Assembly: GCA_002345215.1 (NCBI GenBank)
Contig: DDVH01000028.1
Location: 1-36,713 of the forward strand
DNA length: 36,713 nt
Direction: 5' to 3'
Source: Anaerolineales bacterium UBA2317
GTDB lineage: Bacteria; Chloroflexota; Anaerolineae; Anaerolineales; Villigracilaceae
A program made the translations under genes and the position numbers. Shown piece by piece: positions 30,623-36,713 of this stretch. Below the pieces are notes generated by a model. It did not search any database. It had not been told where the DNA came from and worked only from the letters and a program-made list of their open reading frames with translations. Within the stretch, counting starts at the first letter, position 1; each line of letters opens with the position of its first letter.

Positions 30623-31741
30623 TTAATTATCTATCCAAATTGCTTCGCCATCATAGCCAGATAAAGAAGTCACCTGTGAAAATTCGTTTGTGGGAATTAA
30701 TACCGAGAAAAGTTCCATGTCCCCATTAAATTGAGCCTGAAAAACCAAACGTAGTCCATCTCGTGAAAAATAAGGTGTGCTACGTGGTTCAATACCGGTT
30801 ATATAAAGTTGATTGGTGCTTCCATCAAGAGTGTTGAAAAGGTGAATTGCACTATTATGTCCACTAGATGCAATCCATACGCCATCTGGTGACCATGAAG
30901 GTGGGTTATATTGAGCAGGAGAAGAAGTGGCACAACGTAAATTCAATCCATCACGCTCGATTAGGCATAAATTTGAAAGGTCACCGGAAAATGCTTGGAA
31001 GGCGATAGTGCTTCCATTTGGTGACCAAGCCGGAGCGTTGTCTGGAGCCGGGTTTGTTGTCAATGTAAAAACGTTTCCAGAAGTATTGGCTAATAAAATA
31101 TCTGCATTTCCAAAGCGGTTACTGACAAATGCAATTTCATTTGAGGTGGGTGACCAAACAGGATGTGTATCTGCGGCAGGGTCATTGGTGAGGCGATATT
31201 GATTCGAGCCGTCAACATTGGTGATGTAAATTTCAAAGTTGCCATCGCGAAATGACTCAAAAGCAAGTTGTCTGCCATCAGGCGACCATGTCGGTGAGGA
31301 ATCTTTTTCCGGCGCATTGGTCACTTGTGTGATAGCACGAGTGTTAAGGTCAATGATATAAATATCAGTGTTGTTATTGACTGTAGATACATAGGCAACG
31401 CGCGTACCATCCGGTGAAATGCGTGGTGTGGTATCTTCAGCGATGTTTGTGGTTAAGCGTTCTACTTGACTTCCGTCTGGTGAGGTAATGTATAAATTAT
31501 TTTGACCATCACGATTAGAGACGAAAATAATCCTGCCAGATGCGGCAGGAAAAGGTGTAGCAGTTGCAGATTCAGTGATAGGTTGCTCTGTAGTTGATTC
31601 TGCTGGTGCAGTTTCCGTTGGCTGACCTGCTGCACCTTGTAAGAGGGTTGAACTGTCACCACAAGCGCTTAATAAAATTGTTGTCACTACAATAAATGCG
31701 AGAATAAAAAACTTTTTGTATTTCTTGAAATAAATAATCAT
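30623..31741 (-). CDS. TolB-like beta-propeller lipoprotein
   Basis: The 372-residue protein has a lipoprotein signal (ILLSAC, lipidated C27). A Thr/Glu/Pro-rich linker to about residue 70 leads into a six- or seven-bladed propeller. Each blade repeats a PD40 pattern such as 'SPDGTRVAYVSTVNNNTDIYIIDL', 'SPDGRQLAFESFRDGNFEIYIT' or 'SPTSNEIAFVSNRFGNADILLA'. It is a smaller relative of the lipoprotein at 23804, without the Asn/Gly repeats. The ribosome site is weak (AGAAAGCAG). A 32-codon open frame lies 15 bases upstream. Confidence 0.86.
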   Translation of the reverse strand: MIIYFKKYKKFFILAFIVVTTILLSACGDSSTLLQGAAGQPTETAPAESTTEQPITESATATPFPAASGRIIFVSNRDGQNNLYITSPDGSQVERLTTNIAEDTTPRISPDGTRVAYVSTVNNNTDIYIIDLNTRAITQVTNAPEKDSSPTWSPDGRQLAFESFRDGNFEIYITNVDGSNQYRLTNDPAADTHPVWSPTSNEIAFVSNRFGNADILLANTSGNVFTLTTNPAPDNAPAWSPNGSTIAFQAFSGDLSNLCLIERDGLNLRCATSSPAQYNPPSWSPDGVWIASSGHNSAIHLFNTLDGSTNQLYITGIEPRSTPYFSRDGLRLVFQAQFNGDMELFSVLIPTNEFSQVTSLSGYDGEAIWIDN

Positions 31742-31756
31742 AAAAATTTCTGCTTT

Positions 31757-31855
31757 CTATAAATTTTGTTCATTGCCCCACGAGTTGCTCAGGCTAGCCT
31801 CTTTAACAGCCCTGCGTGTAGACACTTTTGATAATAGTTTCTGAATTTTTTTCAT
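31757..31855 (-). CDS. Possible 32-residue peptide upstream of the TolB-like lipoprotein
   Basis: A minus-strand frame of 32 codons ends 15 bases before the lipoprotein start. The peptide begins MKKIQKLLSKVSTRRAVKEA and ends SLSNSWGNEQNL: a basic, helix-prone N-terminal half and a polar C-terminal half with one Trp. No strong Shine-Dalgarno precedes it and I know no homologue. It could be a leader peptide, a secreted or modified peptide precursor, or chance. Confidence 0.3.
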   Translation of the reverse strand: MKKIQKLLSKVSTRRAVKEASLSNSWGNEQNL

Positions 31856-31874
31856 TGTCTTTTAGGTTGAGGTG

Positions 31875-31918
31875 CTAACCCGTAACTTTAGTGTCAAATC
31901 CTAGTCTAAACGGGTTAG
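31875..31918. repeat. 9-bp inverted repeat in the GAF-TolB intergenic region
   Basis: ctaacccgt (31875-31883) pairs with acgggttag (31910-31918). On the minus strand a TTGACA lies between the arms (31897-31892), but I find no matching -10. The rest of 31856-31976 shows no gene. It could be an operator or a weak terminator for the GAF gene. Confidence 0.45.
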
Positions 31919-31976
31919 TGAAAATGGTGAAAATACTTGCAGTTTTGAAAGTTCTTTGATCGCCCCAATCAATTTA

Positions 31977-32885
31977 TTACTTACCTTCTTTCTGTTCTTT
32001 CCTCTCACGCATTTCTTTGGCTTTGTCTCGTAAATCTTGAAAAAACTTAGACTCAGTAATCTCTGCTACTTGTTTGGCGCGACGGGATTCGTCAATTTCG
32101 ATTTTTAGCTTTGCAATTTCTTGGCGAAGTGCCGCTTCACGGATATAGCCATCGAGTGCGGCGGTGGCGAGCAGAATCAAAGCCTCTAACACGTCGTTAT
32201 CTTCAAAGGCGATAATCTCGCCAGTGGTTTTGTCTAAGGCGTTGATTAATTGTAAAACGCCGATCAGTTTCCCATCTTTGTTTTGAAGCGGTATGGTCAA
32301 AAAAGATTTGGAATGATATTTCGTTTTTTCATCAAATGCTTTCGTGCCAGAAAAATCAAAGCCTTCAGTTTTATACGCATCCGCAATGTTGACTTTTTTC
32401 CCAGTCAACGCGGAATAAGAAACGACATTCGAACGATTTTCACTTCCATCTGTATGATGCAGTTTGACAGGATAAAATGTGATTTCATTGCCACTTGTTC
32501 CACCCATTGCCATTTTCAAAGATGTATTTTTCAATATCACAAACTTTAGCGCGTCATCTTCTACTAAGTACAGTGTGCCAGCATCTGCATTGGTTACAGA
32601 TTGCGCTTCTTCAACCAGCGACTCAAGCAAACGGTTGAAATCTTTTTCAGCCGAAAGTGAAACACCAATCGGAATTACTTTTTGTAATAACTTTAATTGA
32701 TTATCTTTTGCAGAAACACTGCGCGCCATGGCATCTAACATGCGCGCTAGTTGACCTAAATCACCACTATCCTTAATAAATTCAGCCAAAAGAAGAGGAG
32801 TATATTCTCCCGCCTCCATTGCACGTACAGCATGTGCAATCCGTTTCAACGGTGAAGATGAACTCATAATAGTTACATCAGACAT
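31977..32885 (-). CDS. GAF-domain signalling protein with C-terminal coiled tail
   Basis: The 302-residue protein starts with a HAMP-like segment ('RIAHAVRAMEAGEY' to 'LGQLARMLDAMARSV'). It continues with a helical linker and a GAF domain at about residues 75-245 ('SLSAEKDFNRLLESLVEEAQSVTNADAGTLYLVEDD' and 'SFLTIPLQNKDGKLIGVLQLIN'). GAF domains bind small ligands, including cyclic nucleotides. The C-terminal coiled coil ends in 'EITESKFFQDLRDKAKEMR' (275-293), which resembles the tail of the PrsW-CNMP protein. There is no output enzyme domain. A -10-like TATACT 6 bases before the ATG suggests a leaderless message. Confidence 0.85.
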   Translation of the reverse strand: MSDVTIMSSSSPLKRIAHAVRAMEAGEYTPLLLAEFIKDSGDLGQLARMLDAMARSVSAKDNQLKLLQKVIPIGVSLSAEKDFNRLLESLVEEAQSVTNADAGTLYLVEDDALKFVILKNTSLKMAMGGTSGNEITFYPVKLHHTDGSENRSNVVSYSALTGKKVNIADAYKTEGFDFSGTKAFDEKTKYHSKSFLTIPLQNKDGKLIGVLQLINALDKTTGEIIAFEDNDVLEALILLATAALDGYIREAALRQEIAKLKIEIDESRRAKQVAEITESKFFQDLRDKAKEMRERKEQKEGK

Positions 32886-32891
32886 ATCAGC

Positions 32892-32897
32892 AGTATA
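32892..32897 (-). promoter_or_regulatory. Extended -10 of the GAF gene (leaderless)
   Basis: The minus strand reads TGgTATACT, then 6 bases, then ATG. This extended -10 may compensate for the weak -35. Confidence 0.52.
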
Positions 32898-32917
32898 CCA
32901 CCAAGAAAAATGAAGAA

Positions 32918-32970
32918 CGTCCCGCAGGTTTCTTAAGGAAACTTAATATATAAACTTAACCTGCGGGACG
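32918..32970. repeat. 13-bp inverted repeat between divergent GAF and nadD promoters
   Basis: cgtcccgcaggtt (32918-32930) pairs perfectly with aacctgcgggacg (32958-32970). The arms cover the -35 area of the GAF promoter and reach to within 3 bases of the nadD -10. A smaller gtttc/gaaac hairpin lies in the loop. Confidence 0.75.
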
Positions 32971-32972
32971 GT

Positions 32973-32978
32973 TATACT
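32973..32978 (+). promoter_or_regulatory. -10 element of leaderless nadD
   Basis: TATACT followed by 6 bases and the nadD ATG; no Shine-Dalgarno and no clear -35. Confidence 0.5.
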
Positions 32979-32984
32979 TAACCA

Positions 32985-33587
32985 ATGTCAAAACATATTG
33001 GATTTTTCGGTGGCACATTCGATCCACCGCATATTGGTCACTTAATTCTGGCGGGCGAAGCCGCATTTCAATTTAATTTACAACGCTTGTTGTGGGTACT
33101 TACACCAGACCCGCCGCACAAACAAGAAAACTTGATAACCCCGTTAGAGCATCGTTTGCCAATGCTAGAAAGTATGATTGCTCATACCCCAATTTTTGAA
33201 ATTTCACGCTTAGAGATTGATAGACCGGGTCCACATTACACATTCGATACAGTTCAATTATTAAAACAAGAAGAACCTGATGCTGAAATTGTTTTATTGA
33301 TTGGTGGTGACTCACTTGCTGATTTATCTACTTGGCGCTTCGCTCCAGAGTTGATAACTGCTGTTTCCAAAATCGGCGTGATGCGCCGCCCCAGCGACTT
33401 TACAACCCTTGCTGAAATTGAATCAAAATTGCCTGGGCTCACGAAAAAAATACAATTTATTGATGCTCTCTTGCAACCTGTTTCATCCAGTGAGTTGCGC
33501 CGCCGTATTAAAGCAGGGGAGATGGCGCGCTATTATTTACCACCCGAAGTGTACGAATATATAGAAAAAAATAATTTATATCGTTAA
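32985..33587 (+). CDS. nadD: Nicotinate-nucleotide adenylyltransferase
   Basis: NadD joins nicotinate mononucleotide and ATP to form deamido-NAD in NAD biosynthesis. The 200-residue protein has the nucleotidyltransferase signature GGTFDPPHIGHL (residues 9-20) and the late ATP-binding motif 'PVSSSELRRRIKAGE'. 'WVLTPDPPHKQ' and 'LLIGGDSLADLSTWR' are also typical of NadD. Length is normal. The gene stands alone, divergent from the GAF gene and convergent with the acyltransferase gene. Confidence 0.95.
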   Translation: MSKHIGFFGGTFDPPHIGHLILAGEAAFQFNLQRLLWVLTPDPPHKQENLITPLEHRLPMLESMIAHTPIFEISRLEIDRPGPHYTFDTVQLLKQEEPDAEIVLLIGGDSLADLSTWRFAPELITAVSKIGVMRRPSDFTTLAEIESKLPGLTKKIQFIDALLQPVSSSELRRRIKAGEMARYYLPPEVYEYIEKNNLYR

Positions 33588-33614
33588 GTAAGGGCGAGAT
33601 AACCTCGCCCCTAC
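33588..33614. repeat. Imperfect inverted repeat between convergent genes
   Basis: gtaagggcgag (33588-33598) pairs with ctcgcccctac (33604-33614), one mismatch, 5-base loop. It fills the gap between nadD and the C45 gene and could act as a terminator for either, although no T run follows. Confidence 0.6.
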
Positions 33615-33620
33615 AAATTA

Positions 33621-34727
33621 TTACGCATTCAATTTATACGTGTGATATTGATTCTGACACGGATTGCCCCAAGCCACGTGCATTTCACGTTCGGTTAAGT
33701 CAATAACCAATGCGCAAATTGTTTTATGTTGATCTATGGGTTCGCCGATAATGTCGTGGTTACAAATAGATTTGGGGACATTGACGTGGTCTTGTTGAAT
33801 GGCTTGTAAACTCTCAATCGAATGTTTTTCTTTTTGACCTAATAAACGCAACGCTCGAAAATATCGCGCACGAGATGAAAGTAAATGCTCAGGGTTTCTT
33901 TCAATTAATTTCATTTGAGGGTCAAGATAATGATTGGTGTGAATCATTGAACCATCACGTGCATATAACATCTCAAATCTTTTAGAAGAAACTTCAACAG
34001 AATAAATCTCTCCGCTTTCGTGGACGATTAAGTGATTATAGCCAGCGGCGCGATTCGCAACCAAGATGCGCGCGAATGCATCCGTTATCCGCTGGGAGGC
34101 AAGCACGGCGCGAGATACAAGCAGACGCGGGAGTCCGAAGCGAATATCTGAGGGGTAGACAGAGTCGATGAGTTGTGTAATTCCGTATGCATTGAATCCA
34201 ACATTACATAAAAGCGCGCCATATGTCATAGACAAAAATGGCGGTTCTTCATTGGGTTTTGCCGAAATAATTAACACATCATCTTCATCATCTGGATACC
34301 AATCCTCATTATGCGCGGCGAGTACATGACCATTGCTAGAGCGTTCGTTATTGACTGCCATGCTGGTACAGTGTGTGAGGTGAAGCGTATCGCCTGCAAT
34401 TTCTTCCATGCAATTGACGACGAGCACATCATCAAAATTTAAATTTGCACCTTCTGCAATGCCGCGCATTTCATCTACATAATGAGGATATGTTTCTTCA
34501 GCAAATGGTAAATATTTTTTGGCATGAGTTTTTGCTTGTTCCCAAGTGAGTTGTATGGAAGAAAATGAGGCATCTAATAACTTGCGGGCATTTTCTACAC
34601 TATGTTGTAATTGATGACGAGCCGCTTCGCCGATTTGACTTCCCATCTGGTGATGTGACCCTGCGACTTCGATAAAACGTGGAGGCGAGTTATGAATAGG
34701 TGCTTTGGGGATTTCGTTCTTGAACAT
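33621..34727 (-). CDS. C45-family autoproteolytic acyltransferase/hydrolase
   Basis: This 368-residue N-terminal-nucleophile enzyme resembles the isopenicillin-N acyltransferase (AAT, PF03417) family. Family members cut themselves before a cysteine that then becomes the nucleophile; here C120 in 'LTHCTSMAVNNE'. Downstream 'GHVLAAHNEDWYPDDEDD' carries the conserved Asn-Glu-Asp. The region before the cut ('GIAEGANLNFDDVLVVNCMEEI') is also typical. Bacterial members hydrolyse amide bonds such as those of acyl amino acids, bile salts or dipeptides, so the substrate is open. GGAG lies 7 bases upstream. Confidence 0.88.
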   Translation of the reverse strand: MFKNEIPKAPIHNSPPRFIEVAGSHHQMGSQIGEAARHQLQHSVENARKLLDASFSSIQLTWEQAKTHAKKYLPFAEETYPHYVDEMRGIAEGANLNFDDVLVVNCMEEIAGDTLHLTHCTSMAVNNERSSNGHVLAAHNEDWYPDDEDDVLIISAKPNEEPPFLSMTYGALLCNVGFNAYGITQLIDSVYPSDIRFGLPRLLVSRAVLASQRITDAFARILVANRAAGYNHLIVHESGEIYSVEVSSKRFEMLYARDGSMIHTNHYLDPQMKLIERNPEHLLSSRARYFRALRLLGQKEKHSIESLQAIQQDHVNVPKSICNHDIIGEPIDQHKTICALVIDLTEREMHVAWGNPCQNQYHTYKLNA

Positions 34728-34748
34728 GATATTTCTCCGATAATAAAT

Positions 34749-34780
34749 AAAAATGCCTCAGATAATTCTGAGGCATTTTT
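34749..34780 (-). terminator. Intrinsic terminator after the bactofilin-like gene
   Basis: aaaaatgcctcag (34749-34761) pairs perfectly with ctgaggcattttt (34768-34780), loop 6 bases, with T runs on both strands. It ends the sigma/anti-sigma operon just before the C45 gene. Confidence 0.92.
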
Positions 34781-34799
34781 ATTATATCACTCTCAAGTT

Positions 34800-35855
34800 T
34801 TAAGCAGTTGTTGGCGGTTCAGTAGGTGTAATTGACCTTGTTGTGGCGTTTCTTGTGCCGAACCAAGTCATGGCGACACCGCCGAGGGCAACTAAGTAAA
34901 CAAGTGAAGATGCTAACCAACCAACGCATGGAACTAAACTAATTAATCCAGTGAGCAGAACAAGTAAGAAAGTTCCAAACCCTGTGGAGAGAACGGGTGC
35001 CCAAGTTTGATTAATGGCTTTGGTGAATCTATCTCCAACTTCTTGACCAAGCGCCACCATACCGAATAACCAAGCCAATGGAATGATGAAGGCGATGATG
35101 AGTGCAACTGGGATGAGAAGTATAGTAATTGCCATAATCACCATTGCAATTGGAACTACAATGATTGCCAACAAACCGAAGCCACCTGCCATAACTGGTT
35201 GACTAGTCATAGCGTTGCCGGCGCGTTCAAGTTGTGGTTGTAAGAAGAGCATGAGCAACATGCCGATGGCGGCAACAACTAAAGCCTGACCAAATGCACT
35301 GGCAATTTCCCAAAATGGGTTGAATCTGAAACCATAGTCATAATCGTAATCAAAAGGCGGGTTAGGAGGATTTGGCACATCCGGCACATTGGGAGGATCA
35401 AACACAGGCGGTGCATTGTTTGTGACATTGCCTGTAATTTCTGCGCCTTCTTCTTTATTCAAGTTGCCGCCAACCATGGCGATGTTGCCATCTACCACTG
35501 CGGTGGAGGCTAAGTTTGCTTGACCACCAATCAGAACAATATCACCATCTATTTCTCCAGTAATGGTGACGTTGCCACCAATCAAGGCGGTATCTCCATT
35601 GACTTCGCCATCAATAATGAGATTGCCACCGAAGATAACAATATCTCCATTGACAAGTGCATCTTCTTCAATGGATACGTTGCCACCAAAGACAGCAATG
35701 GCACTATTTAATGTGTCGCCGCTTTCGAGCGTGTAGTTTTGACCAAACAACACAATATCGCCGCCATCGGGGTCTTGGGCGTAGACTGTGCTAAAGGGTA
35801 TAGCAAGCAAGCCGAAAATAAGAATGAGGCGGATTAAATTCTTTTTTAATTTCAT
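34800..35855 (-). CDS. Exported bactofilin-like repeat protein with C-terminal membrane domain
   Basis: The 351-residue protein has a signal peptide (cleavage likely after VYA-26). Residues 30-145 are a beta-helix-like repeat ('DIVIFGGNLIIDGEVNGDTALIGGNVTITGEIDGDIVLIGG'-type units), as in polymer-forming bactofilins. A Pro/Asn-rich linker ('DPPNVPDVPNPPNPP') and an FDYDYDYGF stretch follow. After these come about four membrane helices (190-340). Classical bactofilins are cytoplasmic; here the repeat appears to be outside. AAGGAG lies upstream, and the start overlaps the anti-sigma stop (ATGA). It may be part of the envelope response controlled by the sigma factor. Confidence 0.83.
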   Translation of the reverse strand: MKLKKNLIRLILIFGLLAIPFSTVYAQDPDGGDIVLFGQNYTLESGDTLNSAIAVFGGNVSIEEDALVNGDIVIFGGNLIIDGEVNGDTALIGGNVTITGEIDGDIVLIGGQANLASTAVVDGNIAMVGGNLNKEEGAEITGNVTNNAPPVFDPPNVPDVPNPPNPPFDYDYDYGFRFNPFWEIASAFGQALVVAAIGMLLMLFLQPQLERAGNAMTSQPVMAGGFGLLAIIVVPIAMVIMAITILLIPVALIIAFIIPLAWLFGMVALGQEVGDRFTKAINQTWAPVLSTGFGTFLLVLLTGLISLVPCVGWLASSLVYLVALGGVAMTWFGTRNATTRSITPTEPPTTA

Positions 35856-36382
35856 ACGTTAACTCCTTGAGGTCTGCGGGCAAACCTCCAAATGGATACT
35901 GTCCATAACAAACTAAAACCTGCAAAACCAGAGAATAAAATCATCCAAGCATAGGGTGGGATGAAGTTTGGTATGACGCGTGTAAATACTTGCAGTACTT
36001 CAGTAAATGCTTGTAATGATGTGAAGATAAAAATTAAATAGCCAACGATTGCGGTAAGCCATTCGATAGGTGCGCTAATAAAAGTTGTGATATATGGCAT
36101 GGCAAACCATGTTAGTAAACCAATGCCACTGACTAACAGAATGATTAAGCCCCATAAACGCTGACGGCGTTCGGCTATTTTTTGCAAAGCAAGTTTCTCT
36201 TGAAAGCGTAAAGTAAAACCAGCAGTAGGCTCAATAATTTTTGCAGAACGCAATACTAAACCTGTTTCTGCTAATGCAGTACAAGTTTTACAAGTTCGCA
36301 GGTGAGCGTTTAATTCGCCCTTTTCTGCAGTTGTGAGATGTTTATCATCCAGCAACCAAGTTTCAAAAGGCTGGTGATTCAT
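35852..36382 (-). CDS. Zinc-finger anti-sigma factor
   Basis: The 176-residue protein has an N-terminal zinc-binding anti-sigma motif HxxxCxxC (H27, C31, C34) in 'LNAHLRTCKTC'. This is followed by helices and then three membrane segments (about 75-95, 105-130 and 145-165). Its start overlaps the sigma-factor gene by 20 bases, and its stop overlaps the bactofilin-like gene, so all three are co-translated. It probably holds the sigma factor inactive at the membrane until an envelope signal triggers release. Confidence 0.88.
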   Translation of the reverse strand: MNHQPFETWLLDDKHLTTAEKGELNAHLRTCKTCTALAETGLVLRSAKIIEPTAGFTLRFQEKLALQKIAERRQRLWGLIILLVSGIGLLTWFAMPYITTFISAPIEWLTAIVGYLIFIFTSLQAFTEVLQVFTRVIPNFIPPYAWMILFSGFAGFSLLWTVSIWRFARRPQGVNV

Positions 36383-36713
36383 AGTGTCTCCTTTCCATTT
36401 CAGCAGTTAAATCATCTTCTTGTTCTTGCCATAAGCCTGCCATTTCTTTACGAGCGCGGTGCATTCTGCTTTTGACAGCACTAACGGATAACCGTAAAGA
36501 TTCAGCAATTTCTTTTTCAGAGTAGTCGTACCAATATCGCATAATGATGGCGGCTCTATCGGTTGTATCTAAACCGTTTAGTAAATCGTGCACTCTATCT
36601 TTGGTTTGACCTTTGATAGATTCTGATTCAGGATTCGGTGCGTCAAAATCTGGCAATTCAATCGTGTTTCCTTCATCATCTTCTGCATCCATCGAAAACA
36701 TTGAAAATTTTCT
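36363..36713 (-). CDS. ECF-type sigma factor, C-terminal part (5' end outside window)
   Basis: About 117 residues are visible and the frame is open to the window edge, so region 2 lies outside. Region 4 is complete: 'LLNGLDTTDRAAIIMRYWYDYSEKEIAESLRLSVSAVKSRMHRARKEM', which contains the -35-binding helix-turn-helix. An acidic linker (DAEDDEGNTIELPDFDAPN) separates it from region 2. It overlaps the anti-sigma gene by 20 bases. Confidence 0.88.
   Translation of the reverse strand, partial: RKFSMFSMDAEDDEGNTIELPDFDAPNPESESIKGQTKDRVHDLLNGLDTTDRAAIIMRYWYDYSEKEIAESLRLSVSAVKSRMHRARKEMAGLWQEQEDDLTAEMERRHYESPAF

Noticed and set aside
31757..31855. Known riboswitch in the leader of the TolB-like gene
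   Set aside because: Several short palindromes (for example aggctagcct) occur, but I could not match them to a known class; the region is reported only as a possible short peptide gene.

Overview
This window looks like chromosomal DNA from a low-GC member of the Chloroflexota, most likely class Anaerolineae. That placement is an inference from gene content: an ftsQ-ftsA-ftsZ cluster, MinD-like ATPases with an HSFRGGTGKSN P-loop, a CBS-containing site-2 protease, a 154-residue partner of an ECF sigma factor, many one- or two-helix membrane proteins, and short inverted repeats between genes. I saw no rRNA, tRNA, transposase, phage gene or CRISPR array.

Layout. 1-2990: end of ftsQ, then ftsA and ftsZ, closed by a strong terminator. 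3100-6370: two small membrane proteins, a YcaQ/AlkX-like DNA glycosylase, a DinB-fold protein and a GrpB-family protein, separated by dispersed inverted repeats. 6573-12187: a co-directional membrane-rich run with a YczE-like protein, a subtilisin fused to a multi-spanning membrane domain, an alpha/beta hydrolase, a LysE-type exporter and two unknown membrane proteins. 12253-15800 (minus): a DedA protein and a P-type cation ATPase behind a probable yybP-ykoY manganese riboswitch with a visible anti-termination switch. 15944-21354: site-2 protease, alpha-oxoamine synthase, an AT-rich orphan and ligA.

The most interesting part is 21404-32885. It holds two copies of a module made of a MinD-like ATPase and a small winged-helix-like protein. 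One copy is downstream of an unusual fusion of a PrsW-type membrane protease with a cyclic-nucleotide-binding domain. That operon converges on a class III nucleotide cyclase whose two catalytic halves carry complementary residues. A nearby GAF protein ends in the same kind of C-terminal segment as the PrsW fusion. Together these suggest a local cAMP circuit: the cyclase makes the signal, the PrsW-CNMP protein reads it at the membrane, and the MinD, zinc-finger and winged-helix proteins act downstream. This is inference, but each component is directly visible. The same stretch holds an ECF sigma operon and two TolB-like beta-propeller lipoproteins.

32985-36713: nadD, a C45-type autoproteolytic acyltransferase, then a minus-strand operon of ECF sigma factor (cut by the window end), zinc-finger anti-sigma factor and an exported bactofilin-like membrane protein.

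Several genes (at 3121, 3949, 21354, 25607, 30499, 32885 and 32985) have a -10-like hexamer only 6 or 7 bases before the ATG and no Shine-Dalgarno sequence, which suggests leaderless transcripts. Other genes have clear AGGAG sites, so both modes appear to be in use. The longest stretch without a gene, 15642-15943, is filled by the riboswitch, its terminator, a promoter-like site and an inverted repeat.
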